The notes below the pieces were generated by a model. That model was given only the letters and a program-made list of their open reading frames with translations. It was not told the origin of the DNA and made no database searches. From contig NZ_KB889963.1 of the NCBI RefSeq assembly GCF_000372845.1, positions 1,484,146-1,548,145 of the forward strand: 64,000 nucleotides of DNA. Reading direction: 5' to 3'. Source of the stretch: Methylocystis rosea SV97 (GTDB lineage: Bacteria; Pseudomonadota; Alphaproteobacteria; Rhizobiales; Beijerinckiaceae). Of the stretch, positions 22,809-32,592 are shown one piece after another (the stretch's first letter is position 1; each line of letters starts with the position of its first letter). A program made the translations under genes and the position numbers.

Positions 22809-24569
22809 TTAGCCTTTGAGTTCGGTGCGCACGCTCGTGCCGCGCCCCTCATCGGCGACGGTCTTCTTGCGCGCGAGAAATTCGTCCTTGAGCGCGCGCC
22901 GCAAAATTTTGCCGACGTTGCTCTTGGGCAGGCTCTCGCGAAATTCGTAATAGCGCGGAACCTTGTAGCTTGTCAGTTGCTCATGCGCGAAAGCGCGCAA
23001 CTCTTCGCGCGTGAGGCTCGGATCGCGCGCCACGATGAACGCCATCGGCGCTTCGCCGGAATGTTCGTTCGGCACGCCGATGACAGCCGCTTCCTTCACC
23101 TTGGGGTGTTCGGCCAGGACGGATTCGACTTCGTTCGGATAGACGTTGAAGCCCGAGACGAGGATCATGTCCTTCAGTCGATCGACGATCTTGATGAGCC
23201 CGTCCGGCGCCATCACCGCAATGTCGCCAGTTTTGAGAAATCCATCGGCGGTCAGGGCTTGCGCGGTTTCATCCGGCCGGCGCCAATAGCCGCCCATCAA
23301 CTGCGGCCCCTTGATGCAAAGTTCGCCGCGCTCGCCAAGGGGAACGGGCTCGCCATCGGGCGAGCGCACCGAGATCTCCGTCGATGGCACGGGGTAGCCG
23401 ATCCCGCCGGTGAATTCTGCGATTGTCGGCTTGTTGATCGTGACGATCGGCGATGTTTCCGTCAGCCCATAGCCTTCGACGATCGGCTTTCCCGTCAACG
23501 CCTTCCACTTTTTCGCCACCACCTCTTGAGTCGACATGCCGCCGGAGATGGTCAGAAGAAGTTTGGAATAGTCGACCGAGCGGGCGGTGGAATGGTCGGC
23601 GATCGCCGCGTAAAGCGTGTTGACGCCGGAGAACAGCGTGAACGTCGATTTGCGTAGCGTCGCGATCAGGCCCTTGATGTCGCGCGGATTGGCGATCAGC
23701 AGGCAGCAACCGCCGGTCTTCACCACAAGCAGCAGGCAGGCGGTCAGTCCGAAAATATGGTAGAGCGGCAGCGCCGTCACCATGATCAGCGGCTTGTTTC
23801 CGAGATAAGGCTTCAGCCAGGCCCAGGATTGCTCGACATTGGCGGCGACATTGCGATGCAGCAGCATGGCGCCCTTGGCGACGCCGGTGGTGCCGCCGGT
23901 GTATTGCAGAAAGGCGATGTCGTCCGGCCCGATTGGCGGCGGCTTAAGCGTCTCCTCGCCGCCCGCCTGCAACACATGCGCGAAGCCGACGCAGCCGGGC
24001 AGCCGATAGGCGGGGACCATGCGTTTGATCCAGCGCGAGACGAAATTGACGATCAGTCCGCGCAGACCCATCAGGTCTCCGGGCTTCATGATCACCGCAC
24101 GTTCGACTTTCATGTGCGGCCAGGCGGCGGCCGCCGTATGCGCGAAGTTTTCGAACACGAACAAGAAGCGCGCGCCGGAGTCGTTCAGCTGGTGCTCGAG
24201 CTCATGCGGCGTGTACAGCGGATTGACGTTCACAACGACGCCGCCAGCGAGGAGGACGCCAAAGAGCGTCGCCGGATAGGCAAGGACGTTGGGCGACATG
24301 ATCGCGACCCGATCGCCTTTTCTTAATCCGCGCGTCTGCAGCCAGGCGGCGACGGCGACCGCCGCGCGGCCGAGTTCCTCGAAGGTGAGCGTTGCGCCGA
24401 AACTCTCCATCGCCGGCCGCTCGGCGAATTTCGCAACGCTCGCGTTGAAAATATTGACCAGCGTCGAATAGGAAGATTCGTCGATGTCCGCCGGGACGCC
24501 AGCGGGGTAGGACGAGAGCCAGGGCCGCTTGACGTAGGGGTCCTCTCGTTGTTGTTCCGCGCTTGTCAT
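22809..24569 (-). CDS. fadD: Long-chain fatty acid-CoA ligase
   Basis: A 586-aa adenylate-forming enzyme. The AMP-binding loop is YTGGTTGVAKGAMLLH. GYGLTETSP, GELCIKGPQLMGGYW, FLKTGDIAVM, VDRLKDMILVSGFNVYPNEVE and the C-terminal PKSNVGKILRR (catalytic Lys) follow in order, as in FadD. It activates long-chain fatty acids to CoA esters at the inner face of the membrane. ATG 24569 begins MTSAEQQREDPYVKRPWL and has GGAGGTCCAGG upstream. The longer frame adds an Arg-rich non-family extension. Confidence 0.92.
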   Translation of the reverse strand: MTSAEQQREDPYVKRPWLSSYPAGVPADIDESSYSTLVNIFNASVAKFAERPAMESFGATLTFEELGRAAVAVAAWLQTRGLRKGDRVAIMSPNVLAYPATLFGVLLAGGVVVNVNPLYTPHELEHQLNDSGARFLFVFENFAHTAAAAWPHMKVERAVIMKPGDLMGLRGLIVNFVSRWIKRMVPAYRLPGCVGFAHVLQAGGEETLKPPPIGPDDIAFLQYTGGTTGVAKGAMLLHRNVAANVEQSWAWLKPYLGNKPLIMVTALPLYHIFGLTACLLLVVKTGGCCLLIANPRDIKGLIATLRKSTFTLFSGVNTLYAAIADHSTARSVDYSKLLLTISGGMSTQEVVAKKWKALTGKPIVEGYGLTETSPIVTINKPTIAEFTGGIGYPVPSTEISVRSPDGEPVPLGERGELCIKGPQLMGGYWRRPDETAQALTADGFLKTGDIAVMAPDGLIKIVDRLKDMILVSGFNVYPNEVESVLAEHPKVKEAAVIGVPNEHSGEAPMAFIVARDPSLTREELRAFAHEQLTSYKVPRYYEFRESLPKSNVGKILRRALKDEFLARKKTVADEGRGTSVRTELKG

Positions 24570-24714
24570 GTCGTCCTGGACCTCCACGAGGCGGCGTCGA
24601 TCTCGCAGTGCGAATCGTCTGCTCCGCCTATGTGCTTTTATCCAAGATAGCGCGTCTCGCGTCGAGTGAGGCCACTCCTGCCGCAATCATTATGTTGCGT
24701 CGCCGCGAGCGGCG

Positions 24715-25719
24715 TCACGCCGTCCCGGGTGGCGCCAGCCCGAGGCCGAAGAGCAGCGAAACGCCGAGCGCCAGAACGAGGATTGCGGCGATGAACTCGC
24801 CGCCGCGGGCGATGATGACCGCGCGCCGTGAATCCTTCGCGCCAAACCGCACCGCGGCGCTCTTGGCGTAAACAGCCGTCGCGGCGAGGGCGCTCGTTGT
24901 AATCGCCGTTCCCGCCGACATGGCGATGACCGCCGCGGCCCCGGCGGCGAAAAGCCCCTGCGACAGGGTGAAGACCAGCACCAGAATGGCCCCCGAGCAG
25001 GGGCGCAGGCCGGCGGCCACGACGGTCGCGGCCGCGTCGGCGAGGCGAAACTTTGGTCCTCCCAATGTCGAAGGGTCCGGCGCGTGGCGGCAGGTCGCGT
25101 CATGCACATGCGTCGGGTCGTCGATGGCCTCGCAAATGAAGCCGCGCGACGTTGGGCCGATTGCAGGCATGCGGACGGCCGCCGCGAGCGCGCGGCCTTT
25201 CACCCAGGCGAGCCGCGCGCCTAGCGCCGCGACCGCCGCATAGCTCGCAAGCTCGATAAAGCGGGTCGCGTCGTTCATTTGACTCGCGGTCGCGCGAAAA
25301 AACACCGCCGCCGCGCCGACGACGGCGATCGCGACAAGTCCCTGCAGCAGCGCGGCCAGCGCCGCAAGCAGCAGACCGCGGCGCAGCGCCGTTTCATTGG
25401 CGAGCATGTAGGATGCAAGCACCGCTTTCCCGTGGCCGGGACCGGCGGCGTGAAAGGCGCCATAGGCGAAACTTGCCGCGGCGAGCGCGAAGAACGCGGA
25501 AGGATCGGTCTTCAGCGCGCGGACGGCGGCGTGCAGCTCAGCGTGGAACTTGCTTTGCCAAGCCAGGATCAGCCCTGCGACGCCCGTCGCCGCAGCGGTC
25601 GACTCCTGCGCGCCGACCGCAAACGGATGGCGCGGCGCGCCCCAGGCCGATGAAGCGGCGATCGCGGCCAGCGTCGCGGCGGCGACGCCGAGCCAAACCG
25701 CCCTCTGCCCAATCTTCAC
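24715..25719 (-). CDS. NicO-family nickel/cobalt exporter
   Basis: A 334-aa membrane protein. An N-terminal signal or first helix (MKIGQRAVWLGVAAATLAAI) precedes AYGAFHAAGPGHGKAVLASY, the HAxGPGHGK motif of the NicO family, and a second half with GLRPCSGAILVLVFTLSQGL. A His/Cys-containing loop (DDPTHVHDATCRH) lies between the halves. It begins with GTG, and the GTGA overlap with the end of the DUF1007 gene shows tight coupling. The DUF1007 + NicO pair is a recurring two-gene unit in proteobacteria linked to Ni/Co (or other divalent metal) transport. Confidence 0.85.
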   Translation of the reverse strand: MKIGQRAVWLGVAAATLAAIAASSAWGAPRHPFAVGAQESTAAATGVAGLILAWQSKFHAELHAAVRALKTDPSAFFALAAASFAYGAFHAAGPGHGKAVLASYMLANETALRRGLLLAALAALLQGLVAIAVVGAAAVFFRATASQMNDATRFIELASYAAVAALGARLAWVKGRALAAAVRMPAIGPTSRGFICEAIDDPTHVHDATCRHAPDPSTLGGPKFRLADAAATVVAAGLRPCSGAILVLVFTLSQGLFAAGAAAVIAMSAGTAITTSALAATAVYAKSAAVRFGAKDSRRAVIIARGGEFIAAILVLALGVSLLFGLGLAPPGTA

Positions 25720-26360
25720 GGACAGGCCACGATCGCGCGCGTCGCCAGCTTCATGCCGAAATCGGCTCCCGGCGACATGTTCTGAAAGAACGCTTCGCTC
25801 AGTTTCTGGTTTTCATTCGCCATGAGCGGCGCAGGTTCGACGAGGCTGAGCGAGCATCCGGTCGGCGCTCCCGCGAGCGTCACGGGATCCTTCTTTTCCA
25901 GTCCGAAGGAGACGAAATAGGTCGGGTCATAGACCTGAAAGGAGAACGGCTTCTTCGCCGCGACCGGCGTCTGCAGCGGCAGGAAGAAGCGCAGCGTGAC
26001 GATCTTCTTGTCATTGGCTTCGAGCGTCACATTCTCCGGCTCCTTGAACGCAAGCTTGGCGCTGTTCTGCTTGGCGAAGGTGAAGAACTCGAATTCGGCC
26101 AGCGACTCGACGTTCGTCCTGGCGAGCGGCGCGAGTTCTTCCCGGGTGGGCGGCTTGCCGTCCTTGCCGAGCCCCTGTACGGCATAGGCCGAATACATTT
26201 CGTCGAACTCCCAAGCGTGTTGAACGCCCGAGATTTTTCCGTCTGGCGCGAATATGACCTCGCTGCGCACCGCCACCCAGACATGGGGGTGCGCGAAAGC
26301 CGCGCCGATCCCCAGCGCCGTCGTCAAAAGAATGAGAATCGAGTTTATTTTCAGCTTCAT
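25716..26360 (-). CDS. DUF1007 periplasmic protein, partner of the NicO exporter
   Basis: A 214-aa protein with a signal peptide (MKLKINSILILLTTALGIGA, cleaved near AFA). The mature protein starts HPHVWVAVRSEVIF, the defining HPHVW motif of DUF1007. VQHAWEFDEMYSAYAV and VYDPTYFVSFGL follow. The exposed N-terminal HPH may bind metal. ATG 26360 is preferred over the long upstream frame because it begins the signal peptide. It ends inside the start of the NicO gene, so the two form one unit. Confidence 0.85.
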   Translation of the reverse strand: MKLKINSILILLTTALGIGAAFAHPHVWVAVRSEVIFAPDGKISGVQHAWEFDEMYSAYAVQGLGKDGKPPTREELAPLARTNVESLAEFEFFTFAKQNSAKLAFKEPENVTLEANDKKIVTLRFFLPLQTPVAAKKPFSFQVYDPTYFVSFGLEKKDPVTLAGAPTGCSLSLVEPAPLMANENQKLSEAFFQNMSPGADFGMKLATRAIVACP

Positions 26361-26633
26361 GCGAGTCTCGCGCTTAGGCGGCGAAGGCGGCGAAAACGCG
26401 GCGCAGGCTCCCGCTTCGAGCCTGTGCATGCTAGCAGATCCGTCCTTGAAAAGGCGCTTCCGTGTGGCATAAGGTGGCGGAATAGAATCGGCGCTAGTGG
26501 GGCGCCTCTGCGGCGGAAGGCCGCCCGGCTGGGTCTTTGAACCGGATTCGTTCGCGGGTTGATCCTTGCTTTTAGCGTCTGAGCGCAAGAGTCCCAAGCG
26601 CGCTTCGCCCCGATTTCTCGCAGGAGAGCAGTA

Positions 26634-29600
26634 ATGGCGGACATCGCCGCCGGCGACGCAAAGACCGGCTCCGCCTTTGCCGAGGCGTCGCTCTCCGATC
26701 GATTTGATCTCGACAGGTCGCGCGTTCTGATCACCGGCACCCAGGCGATCGTGCGCATGCTCCTGATGCAGAAGGAGGCGGACCGCCGCGCTGGACTGAA
26801 CACTGCGGGTTTCGTCACCGGCTACCGCGGCTCGCCGCTCGGCGGCGTCGACGCGCAGATGCACAAGGCCAAGGCGCTCTTCGACGCCAATAATATCTTG
26901 TACATGCCCGGGCTCAACGAGGATCTCGCCGCGACCGCCATCTGGGGCGCGCAGCAGGCCGAGATGCGCGGCGAAGGCAGATATGACGGCGTCTTCTCGC
27001 TCTGGTACGGCAAAGGTCCCGGCATCGACCGCAGCGGCGACGCCTTCCGCCACGTCAATCTCGCCGGCACGTCGCGCTACGGCGGCGCGCTGGCGCTCAT
27101 GGGCGACGATCACACCGCGGAATCCTCAACCACTGCGCATCAGTCGGATTACCATTTCGTCGATGTGATGATCCCGATCCTGTCGCCGGCCGGCGTTCAG
27201 GAAATCCTCGATTACGGGCTTTACGGCTTCGCCCTGTCGCGCTTCGCGGGCGTGTGGGTCGGTCTGAAGCTCCTCAAGGATACGGTCGAGTCGACGGCCT
27301 CGATCGACGGCTCGCTCGACCGCATTCGCCCGATCGTCCCCCCATCTTTCTTCATGCCGCCGGGCGGCCTCAACATCCGTCCTGGCGATCCGGTCCTTTC
27401 GCAGGAAGCGCGCATGCAGGAGAGCAAGCGCGACGCGATGCTCGCCTTCATCCGCGCCAATCGATTGAACCGCATCATTACCTCCGGCGGCGCCAATCCG
27501 AAGATCGGCGTCATCACCGTCGGCAAGTCCTATCTCGACGTGCGCCAAGCGATGGACGATCTTGGCCTCGACGAGGTGAAGGCGAACGATCTCGGTCTGC
27601 GCCTATACAAGATCGCCGCGCCCTGGCCGCTGGAGCCGCAGGGTCTGCGTGAATTCGCCCGCGGCCTCGACCTCATCATCGTCGTCGAGGAGAAGCGCTC
27701 GCTCATTGAAGTGCAGCTGCGCGAGGAACTGTACGGCGCGCCGCATCAGCCGCTCTGCATCGGCAAGAAGGACGAGCGCGGCGAATGGCTGTTCCCGGTC
27801 AAGGGCGCGCTCGATTCCAATGACGTCGCCATCGCCATCGGCCGGCGGCTGTTGAAATATCATTCGCTCGACGAGCTAGAGGCGCGCGTGCGCCGGCTCG
27901 AGAAGCTGCAGGATCGACGCCGGACGATGACCGACGTCACGGTCCGCGTGCCGCATTTCTGCGCCGGCTGTCCGCATTCGACGTCGACCCATGTGCCCGA
28001 GGGCTCGCGCGCCTATACCGGCATCGGCTGCCATTACATGGCGCAATGGATGGACCGCTCCACGGAAGGTTACACCCATATGGGCGGCGAAGGCGCGAAC
28101 TGGATCGGCGAGGCGCCGTTCTCGACGCGCAAACATATGTTCCAAAATCTCGGCGACGGCACCTATAATCATTCGGGGTCGCTCGCCATCCGCTTTGCGG
28201 TCGCGACCAACACCAACATCACCTTCAAGATTCTCTTCAACGGCGTCGTCGCGATGACTGGCGGCCAGAAGCATGAAGGCGAGCTGACCGTCGAGACGAT
28301 CGCGCGGCAGGTCGCAGCCGAAGGCGTGCAGAAGATCGCGCTCGTCTCCGATGAGCCTGGCAAATATGCGCCGACGATCGGCTGGCCGCCGGGCCTGACG
28401 ATCCATCATCGCAATGTCCTCAATGAGGTGCAGAGCGATCTGGCGCAAACGGACGGCGTCACCGTCCTCATCTATGATCAGACCTGCGCGACCGAAAAGC
28501 GTCGCCTGCGCAAGCGCGGGCTGATGAACGATCCGGATTCGCGCGTCATCATCAACGAACTCGTCTGCGAGGGCTGCGGCGACTGCGGCACGGCGTCGAA
28601 CTGCGTCGCGGTGCAGCCGGTCGAAACCGAATTCGGCCGCAAGCGGCGCATCGACCAGTCCGCCTGCAACAAGGACTTTTCCTGTCTCGAGGGGTTCTGC
28701 CCGAGCTTCGTCACCGTACATGGCGGGCGCATGAAGAAGGCGCCGCTGCCCTCGACGCAGGACGACGGCGGACTGCCGGCGTTGCCGGAGCCTGCGATCG
28801 CCGAGATCGGCGCCGTCCCCTACGGCGTTCTCATCGCCGGGCTTGGCGGCACCGGCGTCGTCACGGTTTCCGCCATTCTCGGCATGGCCGCGCATCTCGA
28901 AGGCAAAGGCGTCGGCGTCATCGATATGGCCGGCCTCGCGCAGAAGGGCGGGGCGGTCTATTGCCACGTGAAGATCGGCCGCACGCCGGCGGACGTTCAC
29001 GCCATCCGCATCGCTGCGGGCGAAGCCGATCTTCTGCTCGGCTGCGACCTCGTCGTCGCCGGCGCGAAACAGGTGCTCGCCGCCGTCGAGCAGGGCAAGA
29101 CGGCGGTGCTCGTCAACAGCGCCGAAGTGTTCCCCGGCGATATCGAGCGCAATCCCGACTTCGTGCTGCCTTCGGAAGAGATCAAGCAGGCGATCCGCCG
29201 CGCGGGCGGGCCGGAGTCGACGTTCATCGACACCACGGCGCTCGCGCAGGCGCTGCTCGGCGACTCGATCGCCGCAAATATTTTCATCCTCGGCTACGCG
29301 TGGCAGAAGGGCTATCTGCCGCTGTCGGAAGCGGCGATCCTGCGCGCCATCGAACTGAACGGCGAATCCGTGCCGATGAATCAGTCGGCCTTTCTGTGGG
29401 GCCGGCGCGCCGCGCATGATCTGAGCAGCGTGCTCGCCACCGTTAAGTCGCTGCGCCAGCCCAATGGCGGTCGCGAGAAAGCGAAGACGCTCGAGGACAT
29501 CATCGAGCGTCGCGCGGCTTTTCTCGTCGGTTACCAGAACGAAGCCTACGCCGCCCGCTATCGCACTCGCGTCGAGAAGATCGCGAGGCTCGAAGCTGCG

Positions 29601-30149
29601 CGCGCGCCAGGCTCGCGCGAACTTACCGAGGCGGTCGCCCGCTATCTCTTCAAGCTGATGGCGGCGAAAGACTATTATGAAGTCGGACGGCTCTACACGG
29701 ACGGCGCCTTCCAACGTCAGCTCAAGGAAACTTTCGAGGGCGATCTTCGCCTCGAACTGCATCTTGCGCCCAACTTCCCGTCCCTTCAGCGCAAGACCGA
29801 CTTCGGCGGCTCGCGCAAGATCACCTTCGGTCCCTGGATGTTCAAGGTGCTGCGCGTGTTGGCGCGGATGAAGAGCTTGCGCAACACCTGGTTCGACGTC
29901 TTCCGCTTCGACCACGACCGGGTGGTCGAGGGCAGGTTGCTGAAGGATTACGAAGCGCTGCTCGACGAATTTGCCGCTTCGTTGACGCGGGAAAACCATG
30001 CAAGCGCCGTGGCGTTGGCGCGCGTGCCCGAATACATCCGCGGGTTTGGCCACGTCAAGGCGCGCCACATCGCGGCGGCGGACGCCGAGCGCGAGCGGCT
30101 CATGGCCGAATATCGCCAGCCAAGCGCGGTGAAACTCGCCGCCGAGTGA
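26634..30149 (+). CDS. Indolepyruvate ferredoxin oxidoreductase, fused alpha-beta form
   Basis: A 1171-aa protein joining the thiamine-diphosphate, ferredoxin and gamma-type modules of 2-oxoacid:ferredoxin oxidoreductases. The N-terminal part shows GYRGSPLGGVDAQM, NEDLAATAIWGAQQAE and GKGPGIDRSGDAFRHVN. The thiamine region has CAGCPHSTSTHVPEGS, GIGCHYMAQWM and GGEGANWIGEAPF. Clustered Cys follow (CEGCGDCGTASNC; CLEGFCPSF), then AGLGGTGVVTVSAILGMAA of the gamma domain. It decarboxylates aryl pyruvates oxidatively to acyl-CoA. GCAGGAGAG precedes the ATG. It stands alone, with no partner gene adjacent. Confidence 0.92.
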   Translation: MADIAAGDAKTGSAFAEASLSDRFDLDRSRVLITGTQAIVRMLLMQKEADRRAGLNTAGFVTGYRGSPLGGVDAQMHKAKALFDANNILYMPGLNEDLAATAIWGAQQAEMRGEGRYDGVFSLWYGKGPGIDRSGDAFRHVNLAGTSRYGGALALMGDDHTAESSTTAHQSDYHFVDVMIPILSPAGVQEILDYGLYGFALSRFAGVWVGLKLLKDTVESTASIDGSLDRIRPIVPPSFFMPPGGLNIRPGDPVLSQEARMQESKRDAMLAFIRANRLNRIITSGGANPKIGVITVGKSYLDVRQAMDDLGLDEVKANDLGLRLYKIAAPWPLEPQGLREFARGLDLIIVVEEKRSLIEVQLREELYGAPHQPLCIGKKDERGEWLFPVKGALDSNDVAIAIGRRLLKYHSLDELEARVRRLEKLQDRRRTMTDVTVRVPHFCAGCPHSTSTHVPEGSRAYTGIGCHYMAQWMDRSTEGYTHMGGEGANWIGEAPFSTRKHMFQNLGDGTYNHSGSLAIRFAVATNTNITFKILFNGVVAMTGGQKHEGELTVETIARQVAAEGVQKIALVSDEPGKYAPTIGWPPGLTIHHRNVLNEVQSDLAQTDGVTVLIYDQTCATEKRRLRKRGLMNDPDSRVIINELVCEGCGDCGTASNCVAVQPVETEFGRKRRIDQSACNKDFSCLEGFCPSFVTVHGGRMKKAPLPSTQDDGGLPALPEPAIAEIGAVPYGVLIAGLGGTGVVTVSAILGMAAHLEGKGVGVIDMAGLAQKGGAVYCHVKIGRTPADVHAIRIAAGEADLLLGCDLVVAGAKQVLAAVEQGKTAVLVNSAEVFPGDIERNPDFVLPSEEIKQAIRRAGGPESTFIDTTALAQALLGDSIAANIFILGYAWQKGYLPLSEAAILRAIELNGESVPMNQSAFLWGRRAAHDLSSVLATVKSLRQPNGGREKAKTLEDIIERRAAFLVGYQNEAYAARYRTRVEKIARLEAARAPGSRELTEAVARYLFKLMAAKDYYEVGRLYTDGAFQRQLKETFEGDLRLELHLAPNFPSLQRKTDFGGSRKITFGPWMFKVLRVLARMKSLRNTWFDVFRFDHDRVVEGRLLKDYEALLDEFAASLTRENHASAVALARVPEYIRGFGHVKARHIAAADAERERLMAEYRQPSAVKLAAE

Positions 30150-30203
30150 GCCCCGCTCCGAACGATGCGGCGATATAAAGCTCAGTAGCCGGGGCTTCCG
30201 GGC

Positions 30204-30293
30204 TGTCGTTCCCGGCGGACCGAAGGTCCGACCGGGAATCCAGTATCGCGATAAGCGTCGGGATTCCCGATCGCGCTTCCGCGCGTCGGGAAT
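30204..30293. repeat. REP-like double palindrome
   Basis: There are two stem-loops. At 30208-30239, TTCCCGG pairs with CCGGGAA and encloses CGGACC-GAAG-GGTCCG-like arms. At 30263-30293, ATTCCCGA pairs with TCGGGAAT with an inner CGCGC/GCGCG stem. This is the CATTCCCGG...CCGGGAATCC type repeated between genes in many alphaproteobacteria. It lies between the oxidoreductase and cobK. Confidence 0.75.
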
Positions 30294-30322
30294 GACACCC
30301 ACGAAGCGATCAATCAGTTCTG

Positions 30323-31138
30323 ATGCGCGTAAAAGGATCGGTGGACATTGGCGTGACAGTTTCGCTTTCGTCATCTCTTCTTTCTTCGTATGCCGCGCAC
30401 CCGCATCGCCGCGCGCTCGTGCTCGGCGGCTCGAGCGAAGCGCGCGAGCTTGCGACGCGTATCGCCGCCGACCCGCGTCTCGACGGCGTCATTTCGCTTG
30501 CCGGCCGCACCAGCGCGCCACTCGCGCATGATCTGCGGGCTCGCGTCGGCGGCTTCGGCGGCGTTGAAGGATTGACGCGCTATCTCATCGAAGAACGCAT
30601 CTCGCATGTCGTCGACGCGACCCATCCCTTCGCCGCGCGCATCTCCGCCAACGCCCGCGCCGCCTGCGCCGTCGCCGGCGTGCCGCTGCTCGTCCTGACA
30701 CGCCCGCCATGGGTCTCTGCGCAGGGCGATCGCTGGATCGACGTCGACGACAACGCCGCAGCGGTAAGCGCGCTCGGCGTCGCGCCACGCCGGGTCTTTC
30801 TTGCGATCGGCCGGCAGGGCGTCGCCGATTTTCGCGCCGCGCCACAGCACGACTACCTCCTGCGGGTGATCGAACCGCCCGACTCCGATGACCTGCCGCC
30901 CTCCTACGAGGTGATCTTCGGCCGCGGTCCCTTTGCGCTCGCGGATGAGATCGCGCTGATGCGCGAGGGGCGCATTGAGATCATCGTCACCAAGAACAGC
31001 GGCGGCGCGCTCGCCTACGCCAAGATCGAAGCGGCGAGGATGCTCGGGCTTGACGTTGTTATGATCGCCCGTCCGGCAGGCGCGGACGCCGCGACGACGC
31101 ATAGCATCGACGCGGCGATGGCTTTCCTCGCTTCATGA
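30323..31138 (+). CDS. cobK: Precorrin-6A reductase
   Basis: A 271-aa enzyme of cobalamin synthesis. [18 protein letters not shown] marks the conserved start. [34 protein letters not shown] and [12 protein letters not shown] follow, and the C-terminus has [18 protein letters not shown] (TKNSGG..KI.AA is the family signature). It reduces precorrin-6A with NADPH. ATG 30323 adds about 30 residues before the conserved part. GTG at 30341, after AAAAGGA, is an alternative start. The stop overlaps the cobQ start by 4 bp. Confidence 0.88.
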   Translation: MRVKGSVDIGVTVSLSSSLLSSYAAHPHRRALVLGGSSEARELATRIAADPRLDGVISLAGRTSAPLAHDLRARVGGFGGVEGLTRYLIEERISHVVDATHPFAARISANARAACAVAGVPLLVLTRPPWVSAQGDRWIDVDDNAAAVSALGVAPRRVFLAIGRQGVADFRAAPQHDYLLRVIEPPDSDDLPPSYEVIFGRGPFALADEIALMREGRIEIIVTKNSGGALAYAKIEAARMLGLDVVMIARPAGADAATTHSIDAAMAFLAS

Positions 31139-32592
31139 GCCGCACCCTGATGATCCAGGGCACGGGCTCCGACGTCGGCAAGTCGCTGCTCGTCGCCGGG
31201 CTCGCGCGCGCCTTCGTCAATCGCGGCGTCAGCGTCGCGCCTTTCAAGCCGCAAAACATGTCAAACAACGCCGCGGTCACGGTCGACGGCGGTGAGATCG
31301 GCCGGGCCCAGGCCTTGCAGGCACGCGCCGCGCGGCTTACGCCTCGCATCGACATGAATCCCGTGCTGCTCAAACCGCAAGGCGCCTCGGGCGCTCAAAT
31401 CATCGTGCAGGGACGCGTCGTCGGCCAGGCGAAGGCGCGCGATTACCAGGATTTGAAGCCGCGCCTGATGCAGCCTGTGCTCGAGAGCTACGCGCGGCTG
31501 AAAGCTGAAGCCGAGCTTGTCATCGTCGAAGGCGCCGGCAGCGCCGCCGAAATCAATCTGCGCAAGAACGACATCGCCAATATGGGCTTTGCTCGCGAAG
31601 CCGACGTTCCGGTTGTGCTGGTCGGCGACATCGACCGCGGCGGCGTCATCGCCCAGCTGGTCGGCTGCAAGGCGGCGTTGGACGATGACGACGCGGCGAT
31701 GATCGAAGGGTTCATCGTCAACAAGTTTCGCGGCGACGCCTCGCTGTTCGACGATGGCCTGCGCTTCATCGAAACGCGGACGGGCTGGCGCTCGCTCGGC
31801 CTCGTGCCGTTTTTTGAGGCCGCGGCGCGGCTTCCGGAGGAGGACGCATTCGGGTTGCGCATGCGAGGCCAGGATCAATGCGATGGCGTGACGATCGCCG
31901 CGCCGCTGCTGCCGCACATCGCCAATTTCGACGACCTCGATCCCCTGAAAGCCGAACCCGGCGTGCGCGTGGTCTTCCTCAAGGATCGGGAGCCGCTGCC
32001 GCCGGAAACGCAACTCGTTGTGCTGCCGGGCTCGAAAGCGACGATCGCCGATCTGGCGGCGCTGCGAGACAATGGCTGGGATATCGACATTCTCGCGCAT
32101 GTGCGACGCGGCGGGCGCGTTTTCGGCATTTGTGGCGGCTATCAGATGCTGGGCCGCGTTATCCGCGATCCGCTCGGCGTCGAAGGCGCCGCCGGCGAAG
32201 CGCAGGGCTTGGGTCTCCTCGATGTTGAAACGACGCTGACGGGAGAAAAAACGCTGGCCCCGGTCAGTGGCCACGCGCCGATTTTCGCCGCGCCCTTCTG
32301 CGGCTACGAAATGCATGTCGGCGCAACCACCGGTCCCGACTGCGCGCGCCCGGCGCTGCAACTGGCGGATGGGCGCGCAGACGGCGCGATCTCGCGCGAT
32401 GGGCGTGTGGCGGGCGCCTATGCGCATGGAATCTTCGCGGATGATTGCTTGCGCGCGTCGCTGCTGCGAACGCTCGGCGCGCCGCCATCTTCGCTTCGGT
32501 ATGAAGATTCAATCGAAGAGACGCTCGATGCGCTGGCGGCGCATTGCGCGCAGCATATCGATCTCGACGCGCTGTGGGAGATGGCGCGGTGA
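31135..32592 (+). CDS. cobQ: Cobyric acid synthase
   Basis: A 485-aa amidotransferase. The N-terminal ATPase half has [60 protein letters not shown] and [14 protein letters not shown]. The C-terminal glutaminase half has GSKATIADL, the nucleophile Cys in [12 protein letters not shown], and the His in AYAHGIF. It amidates four side chains of adenosyl-cobyrinic acid a,c-diamide. Start and stop overlap cobK and cobC by 4 bp each. Confidence 0.95.
   Translation: MSRTLMIQGTGSDVGKSLLVAGLARAFVNRGVSVAPFKPQNMSNNAAVTVDGGEIGRAQALQARAARLTPRIDMNPVLLKPQGASGAQIIVQGRVVGQAKARDYQDLKPRLMQPVLESYARLKAEAELVIVEGAGSAAEINLRKNDIANMGFAREADVPVVLVGDIDRGGVIAQLVGCKAALDDDDAAMIEGFIVNKFRGDASLFDDGLRFIETRTGWRSLGLVPFFEAAARLPEEDAFGLRMRGQDQCDGVTIAAPLLPHIANFDDLDPLKAEPGVRVVFLKDREPLPPETQLVVLPGSKATIADLAALRDNGWDIDILAHVRRGGRVFGICGGYQMLGRVIRDPLGVEGAAGEAQGLGLLDVETTLTGEKTLAPVSGHAPIFAAPFCGYEMHVGATTGPDCARPALQLADGRADGAISRDGRVAGAYAHGIFADDCLRASLLRTLGAPPSSLRYEDSIEETLDALAAHCAQHIDLDALWEMAR

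Noticed and set aside
27876..30374. 832-codon open frame on the minus strand
   Set aside because: Antisense to the indolepyruvate oxidoreductase, with the same shadow composition.
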